11,209 bases of DNA from JAJBWD01 sp041670885 (GTDB lineage: Bacteria; Bacillota; Clostridia; Clostridiales; Clostridiaceae): assembly GCA_041670885.1 (NCBI GenBank), contig JBAXYJ010000084.1, positions 1 through 11,209 of the forward strand, written 5' to 3'. The stretch's first letter is position 1. Each line of letters begins with the position of its first letter. Positions 6,947 through 11,209 of this stretch are shown here, in pieces. The notes beneath the pieces were generated by a model, which saw only the letters and a list, made by a program, of their open reading frames with translations, made no database searches and was not told the origin of the DNA. The position numbers and the translations under genes are program-made.

Positions 6947-7846
6947 TTAAACAAAATATTCATAAAATAACTGCTGTACTATAAGTTTGCTTTCCTCAAC
7001 AAATTTCAGATATTTGTTTACGAACATTTTACCATCTTCAGTAAGTTCAGAGTTTCCACCATTAATTCCCCCTGCTTGACGTACTAAAATTGGATACCCT
7101 AACTGCTGTTCTGCCAGGTTAATCATCTTCCAGCCCTTACTGTAAGACATATGCATCAGCTCACAGGCACTTGAAATAGAACCCGTTGAATCAACCAGTT
7201 TAAGAAGCTGTGATACGCCAGGGCCAAAAAAACCAGTCTCTTTTGAAAGTTTCATTTGAATCTCCACATGCAGCATCTGCTCATTATGTTTCTTTAAGAG
7301 TGTATTACAATCCTCTTGAGTGCCGACATCATAAAGGATGCCTTCATCATCCACCTGCACATTACTTACTGGGACTTTGCAGTGTGATATTGCTCCACTC
7401 ATACCGTCTATTCCTTCATAGTCTATAATTTCAGTTATAAGCCTTGTGGAAATGAGTAAAGGATGTCCCTGTGTTTTTTTAAATACTGGGCATAAAATTG
7501 AGTCAGAACATTCCATCAGCTTCTGCAGGGTTTTAACAGTAAATAATGAAACATCCACTGGGGTGAAGAAAAATCGGTCACACTGGTCTTTCAAATGAAG
7601 AATACCAATCTTTGCAGAATCAAACATTTGAGTTTTCTCATACCGTTCATTTTTTACAGAAATAACGCCCATATGAGAAATGTGTTTTTCCAAAACTTCG
7701 GCTCTGTTTCCAGTAACTACAACAATGGGATCCACATCTGCCTGCTGCATTGTAGTAATAATTCTTTTTATAATAGTGGAATTTCCCATATTCAGCATAG
7801 GATCAGATGACATTCCAGCTGCGGCAATTACTGCTCCGGTCTTCAT
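6947..7846 (-). CDS. MocA-like nucleotidyltransferase domain fused to ModE-type DNA-binding domain
   Basis: This 299-residue protein has two domains. Residues 1-185 resemble MocA/MobA molybdenum-cofactor nucleotidyltransferases: VIAAAGMSS (6-14), KNERYEKTQMFDSAKIG (65-81), FFFTPVDVSLFT (92-103) and QGHPLLIS (126-133). The nucleotide-binding stretch after AAAGMSS normally reads RMGxxK, but here it is reduced to a single Asp (SSDPMLNMG), and the usual P of the VDxP motif is Ser. Residues 195-299 are a ModE N-terminal winged helix: LLKLVDSTGSISSACELMHM, SYSKGWKMINLAEQQLG, RQAGGINGGNSELTEDGKMF. No molybdate-binding MOP domain is present. ATG at 7846 has AAAGGAG in front. It lies 197 bases ahead of the moeA-modABC unit. 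I infer a regulator of that unit in which the degenerate transferase domain senses a cofactor-related ligand; an enzyme with residual activity is not excluded. Confidence 0.8.
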   Translation of the reverse strand: MKTGAVIAAAGMSSDPMLNMGNSTIIKRIITTMQQADVDPIVVVTGNRAEVLEKHISHMGVISVKNERYEKTQMFDSAKIGILHLKDQCDRFFFTPVDVSLFTVKTLQKLMECSDSILCPVFKKTQGHPLLISTRLITEIIDYEGIDGMSGAISHCKVPVSNVQVDDEGILYDVGTQEDCNTLLKKHNEQMLHVEIQMKLSKETGFFGPGVSQLLKLVDSTGSISSACELMHMSYSKGWKMINLAEQQLGYPILVRQAGGINGGNSELTEDGKMFVNKYLKFVEESKLIVQQLFYEYFV

Positions 7847-8066
7847 TCAAACACTCCTTTAGTATATATAAGTTCATCCTATAAAAGCAATTATAATACC
7901 TTTATAAAAATATAGCCAGTTATTTCTTTGAAGCCATGTATTTTTTTGTAAATATATTAAATAAAATTTATAAGTGAACTTACTTAATCTTCTTAGATTT
8001 TATTCTTACATTGCATGGAGCATATAAAACCTTATCTGAAAATCCTTCAGCTTAAACTTGTATATT
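7847..8066. other. Intergenic region without a gene
   Basis: This is 220 AT-rich bases between the YdbC-like gene and the fusion gene, both on the minus strand. A TATAAT on the minus strand (7890-7895) could be a -10 box for the fusion gene, but its -35 is poor (TGGCTA, 3/6). No CG dinucleotide occurs in it, so it has no copy of the CG-bounded elements seen before the moeA-like gene. No convincing terminator follows the YdbC-like gene. Confidence 0.5.
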
Positions 8067-8288
8067 TTATAAGTTCATGCTGTTTAGCAAGTCTCTAAGC
8101 TTTTTCAGTTCTTCCTTTGTAAGTGTTACTCCCTTTCCCATCTTCTCATGTTCAAAGGACCAATCTCGTAAATCAAATTTTGCTTCCTTATCGTTCCAGG
8201 ATATAAGGTTTAATTCTTTCTTCCACCCCTTTGGTGATTCTGAAAGAGAACCTATTGTCTCCTTTATTTCATATTTTATATCTGGCAT
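8067..8288 (-). CDS. YdbC-like PC4-fold nucleic-acid-binding protein
   Basis: This 73-residue protein is of the YdbC family, a bacterial relative of the eukaryotic transcription coactivator PC4, known to form dimers that bind single-stranded DNA. Recognised features are the N-terminal MPDIKYEIKETIGSLSES, the strand GWKKELNLISWN, the FDLRDWSFEHEKMGKGVTL core and a C-terminal helix LTKEELKKLRDLL. The frame is open to a TTG at 8306, but the ATG at 8288 is chosen because AAAGGGGG (8296-8303) lies seven bases before it and family members begin M-x-D-I-K. It is divergent from the 95-residue gene. Its role in the cell is not defined; likely DNA repair or transcription-related nucleic-acid binding. 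Confidence 0.82.
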   Translation of the reverse strand: MPDIKYEIKETIGSLSESPKGWKKELNLISWNDKEAKFDLRDWSFEHEKMGKGVTLTKEELKKLRDLLNSMNL

Positions 8289-8295
8289 ATATATG

Positions 8296-8303
8296 CCCCC
8301 TTT
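8296..8303 (-). promoter_or_regulatory. Ribosome binding site deciding the YdbC-like start
   Basis: AAAGGGGG on the minus strand is seven bases from the ATG at 8288. The upstream TTG at 8306 would overlap this site, so it is not the start. Confidence 0.65.
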
Positions 8304-8444
8304 CAATTATTTTTTTATCTTTATTTAATACTAATAAAATCATATAAAAACGTGTATCGCAGCATAATTAATTCTCTATTTAATTATACGACATTTTTAA
8401 CTTATGCTCACACTTTATTTAACCTGAGAAATTACTTAATTTAA

Positions 8445-8473
8445 ATGAAAATTTTGTGCAAATGAAGTATAAT
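8445..8473 (+). promoter_or_regulatory. Possible sigma-A promoter for the 95-residue gene
   Basis: ATGAAA (8445-8450, 4/6 to TTGACA), a 17-base spacer and a perfect TATAAT (8468-8473) lie 62 bases before the start codon at 8536. The -10 is good and the -35 modest. Confidence 0.45.
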
Positions 8474-8535
8474 TTTAAAAACAGCCTAATTAGGGTAACC
8501 TGCATAACTGTATCTTATAAATAAGGAGGATTTTA

Positions 8536-8823
8536 ATGGAAAGCGGAAATAAAGATGAAACACCTGTTAAGTCTTATAAAAAATGGCAGCAAATAAAAAT
8601 GAAGGATCAAATAATAGCATCTTCCATGTTAAGAGACCGATATATAAAATTTGTTTTTGAAAATAACAGAAAACCTAACAATGATGAAAAGAAATTTATT
8701 ACAGCTGATGTATTTACTGAATTAGGGGAGAAAGGAATATTTATAAAAGATAATGAAATAATTAAATATTTTAAAAAGAAAATTTCTGATTTTGATAAAT
8801 CTATAGAAAAATTAAAGGGTTAA
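8536..8823 (+). CDS. Hypothetical 95-residue basic protein
   Basis: I do not recognise this family. The protein is soluble, rich in Lys and Ile, with no signal peptide or membrane segment. It starts with a charged, probably disordered segment (ESGNKDETPVK) and continues with predicted helices. One is around KMKDQIIASSMLRDRYIKFVFENN; a later one, after ITADVFTELGEKGIF, is amphipathic and ends in KKKISDFDKSIEKLK. The start is well supported: AAGGAGG is six bases before the ATG. Codon use matches its neighbours. The small spore-type gene at 8977 follows on the same strand after 153 bases, with its own promoter. Confidence 0.75.
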   Translation: MESGNKDETPVKSYKKWQQIKMKDQIIASSMLRDRYIKFVFENNRKPNNDEKKFITADVFTELGEKGIFIKDNEIIKYFKKKISDFDKSIEKLKG

Positions 8824-8876
8824 GGAACTTATTTTAAGCTGAAAATTAACCTATAGGAAATTTGTAATTTCTTAAT

Positions 8877-8906
8877 GTATAAACTAAATAGTCAAGGGGC
8901 ATTATA
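8877..8906 (+). promoter_or_regulatory. Sigma-G type forespore promoter
   Basis: GTATA (8877-8881), 18 bases, then CATTATA (8900-8906) match every position of the sigma-G consensus as I recall it (GHATR, N18, CATWMTA). It lies about 70 bases before the 48-residue gene and in the right direction. Because sigma-F and sigma-G promoters overlap in sequence, either forespore factor could use it. Confidence 0.6.
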
Positions 8907-8976
8907 TTATTGAATCAGGAAATTAATCACTTTGAGGTATTTATGAATTTAAAATTTATATTTTTAGGAGGTAAGC

Positions 8977-9123
8977 ATGAAAAAGAAAGAATGGAATAAA
9001 GAAAATTATCTGCAAAATGGTACAAAAAAGCAAAATCAACATCCTAAAAATGAATTAAATACCACAATTAAAGAACCAGGCATAAACGAAAGCGGCCTGG
9101 AAGCAAAGAAAAACGGATGGTAA
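8977..9123 (+). CDS. 48-residue hydrophilic protein, probably a minor spore protein
   Basis: The small gene has ATG at 8977 and TAA at 9121-9123, with a strong TAGGAGGT ribosome binding site five bases ahead. The product is very hydrophilic. It begins MKKKEWNKENYLQNGTKK, is dominated by Lys, Asn, Glu and Gln, contains no Cys, and ends EAKKNGW. It lacks the alpha/beta SASP motifs. Its size, composition, forespore-type promoter at 8877-8906 and own terminator at 9133-9160 resemble the minor small acid-soluble spore proteins of Bacillus (SspN/SspP/Tlp class), though I see no clear homology to any one. It is read as a monocistronic sporulation gene. That it is a gene is well supported; the spore role is inferred. 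Confidence 0.68.
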   Translation: MKKKEWNKENYLQNGTKKQNQHPKNELNTTIKEPGINESGLEAKKNGW

Positions 9124-9132
9124 GAGCAAATG

Positions 9133-9160
9133 GGGATATCCTGCATATCCCTATTTTTTA
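9133..9160 (+). terminator. Intrinsic terminator after the 48-residue gene
   Basis: The stem GGGATAT (9133-9139) pairs with ATATCCC (9145-9151) around a CCTGC loop and is followed by TATTTTTTA. It lies ten bases past the stop. The convergent lipoprotein gene ends at 9165, so the hairpin may also help end that transcript, although its minus-strand T tract is poor. Confidence 0.88.
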
Positions 9161-9164
9161 ATAT

Positions 9165-10100
9165 CTAATTTTCATTACCATATTTATAGTCTCCGGTCTT
9201 TACATTAAAGGTTATATTCTTTCCATCTGATAAAGCAACTATAGTTCCACATTCATCAGTCCTGTATACTGCTACTTTGCTGCTTTTCAGTCTATCCATA
9301 GTACCCTTCTGAGGATGTCCATAGCTATTATCTTTTCCCACACTAATTACTGCATATTTCGGCTGTACCTTAGCTAAAAATTTAGCACAGGTAGAGGAGC
9401 TGCTTCCATGATGCCCCACTTTTAACACATCTGCCTTTAGGTCATAACCTTTCTTTACCATCTCCATCTCAGATAAAGCCTCTGCATCCCCTTCAAATAA
9501 GAAAGAATTATCCCCAAACTTAACCTTAACTACTACTGAGTAATTATTTAAATCCTTATAAGATGCACTGCTGGGAGCAAGTATAGTGCAGGCAGCCTCT
9601 CCTAGTTTAAAGCTGGTATTAGGAATAGGATTTATCGCCTTTAAACCTTTATTAGATATGGCTTTAAGCACATCAGCATAGGTCTTTGTAGCAGATTTTG
9701 CATTTTTAGGGAGTATTACTTTCCCTATATTAAAATTCTTAATAATGTAATCAAGTCCCCCTATATGATCCTCATGAGGGTGGGTTCCTACAACGTATTC
9801 CAGGTTTTTTATTCCCTGCTTATTTAAATATTTATATATAAGCTCATAATCATCATTATTTCCGGCATCTATCAGCATAGCGTGAGTACCCTGCAGGATG
9901 AGAATAGAATCAGCCTGCCCTACATCTATATAATGAACTTGAAGAGTTCCAGATGTTTTTGTATTGTCAGGGGTACCTTCTTCTGCAGTTATATTACCTC
10001 CTAAAACCGGTTTGGAAGACTCAGTAGTACAAGAAACTAAAAATATTGAAAAAATTATAATTAATAAAAGGATCGCTCTTGTAATTTTTTTATTATTCAT
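9165..10100 (-). CDS. Secreted metallo-beta-lactamase-fold lipoprotein, ComEC C-terminal domain-like
   Basis: This 311-residue exported protein starts with a lipoprotein signal, a hydrophobic stretch ending FLVSC, lipidated at C24. A Ser/Thr/Gly-rich linker to about residue 50 follows, then a metallo-beta-lactamase fold. Metal-binding motifs are THPHEDHIGG (106-115), FEGDAEAL (202-209) and VGHHGSSSS (228-236), with SVGKDNSYGHP near the end. This set is typical of the soluble hydrolase domain of the DNA-uptake protein ComEC/Rec2 and its free-standing relatives, thought to act as nucleases. It lacks the membrane channel of ComEC. It is anchored outside the cell, where it could degrade DNA for nutrients. 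ATG at 10100 has GGAG nine bases ahead. Substrate is inferred from family only. Confidence 0.85.
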   Translation of the reverse strand: MNNKKITRAILLLIIIFSIFLVSCTTESSKPVLGGNITAEEGTPDNTKTSGTLQVHYIDVGQADSILILQGTHAMLIDAGNNDDYELIYKYLNKQGIKNLEYVVGTHPHEDHIGGLDYIIKNFNIGKVILPKNAKSATKTYADVLKAISNKGLKAINPIPNTSFKLGEAACTILAPSSASYKDLNNYSVVVKVKFGDNSFLFEGDAEALSEMEMVKKGYDLKADVLKVGHHGSSSSTCAKFLAKVQPKYAVISVGKDNSYGHPQKGTMDRLKSSKVAVYRTDECGTIVALSDGKNITFNVKTGDYKYGNEN

Positions 10101-10194
10101 TCATTATCACTCCAAAATTAATCATATTTTTCTTAAATTATCATATATTATTATATTCTGCATTTTTATTTCATTTCCTTTATAACTTAAAAAT

Positions 10195-10219
10195 AAAATA
10201 CCCATATAATGAGTATTTT
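10195..10219. repeat. 25-bp near-perfect palindrome in a divergent promoter region
   Basis: The arms AAAATACcCAT and ATGaGTATTTT surround ATA; 10 of 11 arm positions pair as DNA. As minus-strand RNA the mismatch becomes a G-U pair and the hairpin is followed by ATTTTTAAG, terminator-like. No minus-strand gene ends here, so it could be an attenuator in the leader of the lipoprotein gene or a DNA operator between that gene and the acetyltransferase. Confidence 0.5.
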
Positions 10220-10258
10220 AAATATATCCTTAGCCGCAAATAAGTAAAAGATTATATA

Positions 10259-10277
10259 TTATCATAATTTATGGTAA
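10259..10277. promoter_or_regulatory. Operator-like inverted repeat upstream of the GNAT gene
   Basis: TTATCATAA, one base, then TTATGGTAA are inverted arms matching at 8 of 9 positions. They lie 38 bases before the acetyltransferase start. The AT-rich background makes chance a real possibility. Confidence 0.3.
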
Positions 10278-10314
10278 TATCATTGTATAAAATTAATACT
10301 TAGGAGGAAATAGT

Positions 10315-10758
10315 ATGGAGTTTAAATTTAAAGAGTTCAGTGAACTAAGTAATAATGAACTATATAACATATTAAGACTAAGAAACCATGTTTTTATTGT
10401 AGAGCAAAAATGTCCCTATGATGATATTGACGGTAAGGATATTAAGTCTCAGCATCTGCTTCTAGAGGATAACGGTAATCTTGCAGGTTATCTTAGGATA
10501 CTTCCAAAGGGTCTTTCCTTTCCTCAGCCTTCCATTGGCAGAGTTCTCGTTAAAAAGGAATACCGGGGAGGTGGTTTTGCCCGGGAAATGATGCAAAATG
10601 CCATACAGTTTATTCAGATTAAATGGGATGAAAAAGAAATAAAAATCAGTGCTCAGGTTTATCTTAAATCATTTTATAAAAGCTTAGGATTCAAAGAGGT
10701 ATCAGAGCCTTACTTAGAGGATGATATCCCTCATGTTGATATGTTTTATAAGGGTTAA
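10315..10758 (+). CDS. ElaA-type GNAT-family N-acetyltransferase
   Basis: This 147-residue cytoplasmic acetyl-CoA-dependent acyltransferase is of the ElaA branch, whose members are about 150 residues. The N-terminal LYNILRLRNHVFIVEQKCPYDDIDGKD pattern is the family hallmark. The acetyl-CoA-binding segment is GRVLVKKEYRGGGFAREMM (75-93) with RGGGFA as the pyrophosphate loop. A late YLKSFYKSLGFKEVSE (116-131) carries the usual FY-x-x-x-GF motif, and the end EDDIPHVDMF is typical. ATG at 10315 has GGAGG seven bases before it. It is probably monocistronic, with a terminator at 10775. The acceptor substrate of ElaA proteins is not known. Confidence 0.9.
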   Translation: MEFKFKEFSELSNNELYNILRLRNHVFIVEQKCPYDDIDGKDIKSQHLLLEDNGNLAGYLRILPKGLSFPQPSIGRVLVKKEYRGGGFAREMMQNAIQFIQIKWDEKEIKISAQVYLKSFYKSLGFKEVSEPYLEDDIPHVDMFYKG

Positions 10759-10774
10759 CATAAAACAACAGACA

Positions 10775-10804
10775 GCCGGTTTTTTAACCGGCATTCTTTA
10801 TTTT
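10775..10804 (+). terminator. Intrinsic terminator between convergent genes
   Basis: A perfect 7-bp stem, GCCGGTT (10775-10781) with AACCGGC (10786-10792), has a TTTT loop and is followed by ATTCTTTATTTT. It is 16 bases past the acetyltransferase stop and just beyond the end of the convergent dehydrogenase, so it probably ends both transcripts, best on the plus strand. Confidence 0.85.
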
Positions 10805-11209
10805 ACTGTATTAACAGGCTTTCCTTCTAAAAATGATTTCAGGTTATCAACTGCAATATTCATAAGCCTTGCCCTGGATTCTCTTGGAGCCCAGGCTATA
10901 TGGGGAGTTATTATGCAGTTTTTAGCCTTAAGAAGAGGATTATCCATTTTTATAGGCTCTATTGAAACCACATCCAGTGCAGCTCCTGCTACCTTTCCCG
11001 AATTTAAAGCATCTGCCAGGTCCTGCTCACAAATCAAAGGTCCTCTCGATGTGTTTACTATAAGTACTCCATCCTTCATTTTACTGATTGTATCTTTGTT
11101 TATCATCCCTCTTGTGCTGTCAAATAAAGGGCAGTGCAGCGATATAACATCAGATTTTTTTAACAGCTCATCTAAATCTACAAATTTTATTATTTCGCTG
11201 TCCTCTGTG
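10798..11209 (-). CDS. D-2-hydroxyacid dehydrogenase (glycerate/hydroxypyruvate type), 5' partial
   Basis: The frame runs off the right edge; 137 C-terminal residues are visible of the usual 310-320. The ATG at 11106 is internal, because the frame continues upstream with LDELLKKSDVISLHCPLFDSTRGMI, the conserved end of the Rossmann NAD domain. Then follow VLIVNTSRGPLICEQDLADAL (catalytic Arg region), GAALDVVSIEPI (acid residue of the relay; most relatives have xxEPP) and the catalytic-His region CIITPHIAWAPRESRARLMNI. HIAWAP is typical of glycerate dehydrogenase/hydroxypyruvate reductase (HprA-like) members rather than SerA. No ACT domain follows. It probably reduces a 2-keto acid such as hydroxypyruvate with NAD(P)H; exact substrate not determinable. 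Confidence 0.88.
   Translation of the reverse strand, partial: TEDSEIIKFVDLDELLKKSDVISLHCPLFDSTRGMINKDTISKMKDGVLIVNTSRGPLICEQDLADALNSGKVAGAALDVVSIEPIKMDNPLLKAKNCIITPHIAWAPRESRARLMNIAVDNLKSFLEGKPVNTVK

Noticed and set aside
7867..8077. Repeated TATAAGTTCAT (near 7867 and 8067) as a regulatory direct repeat
   Set aside because: One copy lies inside the coding end of the YdbC-like gene, and an 11-base AT-rich match is weak evidence.
8337..8366. TCATA-N18-CATAAT as a second sigma-G promoter before the 95-residue gene
   Set aside because: It misses both the first -35 base and the last -10 base, and lies about 170 bases from the start codon, with a better sigma-A candidate nearer.
8857..8871. GAAATT-TGT-AATTTC hairpin as a terminator of the 95-residue gene
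   Set aside because: It has a weak AT-only stem with no T tract; read-through or a missed signal cannot be excluded.

Overview
The window looks like chromosomal DNA from an anaerobic, spore-forming low-GC Firmicute, most likely Clostridium or a close relative. It is strongly AT-rich, with strong GGAGG ribosome binding sites and AT-rich intergenic regions carrying clear intrinsic terminators. There are clostridial-type families (a 2,4-diaminopentanoate-dehydrogenase-like enzyme, a YdbC/PC4 protein) and a textbook forespore (sigma-G type) promoter. No rRNA, tRNA, insertion sequence, prophage gene or CRISPR array is visible.

Left part (1-3000). A MerR-family regulator, cut off at its 5' end, precedes an NAD(P)-dependent oxidoreductase related to 2,4-diaminopentanoate dehydrogenase. 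The oxidoreductase promoter has the 19-bp spacer with a central dyad that MerR activators use. A bidirectional hairpin separates it from convergent ribonuclease Z, which starts at TTG and has its own sigma-A promoter and a leader holding a three-codon ORF.

Middle part (3000-7850, all minus strand). This is a molybdenum locus. In transcription order it encodes a MocA-like nucleotidyltransferase fused to a ModE-type DNA-binding domain, a MoeA-like molybdopterin-binding protein with a C-terminal Cys cluster, then ModA, ModB and ModC (the molybdate ABC transporter), closed by an intrinsic terminator. Two 24-bp CG-bounded elements, one DNA-turn multiple apart, lie between the fusion gene and the moeA-like gene. 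Their size and left half-site resemble ModE operators, so I infer that the fusion protein controls the moeA-modABC unit. Its transferase domain has lost the nucleotide-binding RMGxxK stretch and may act as a sensor rather than an enzyme.

Right part (7850-11209). This holds a small YdbC-like (PC4) protein on the minus strand, an unrecognised 95-residue protein, and a 48-residue hydrophilic protein behind a perfect sigma-G-type promoter, which is probably a minor spore protein. Then come a secreted metallo-beta-lactamase-fold lipoprotein resembling the ComEC C-terminal domain, an ElaA-type GNAT acetyltransferase, and the 3' part of a D-2-hydroxyacid dehydrogenase running off the right edge. Strong hairpin terminators lie at 9133-9160 and 10775-10800.
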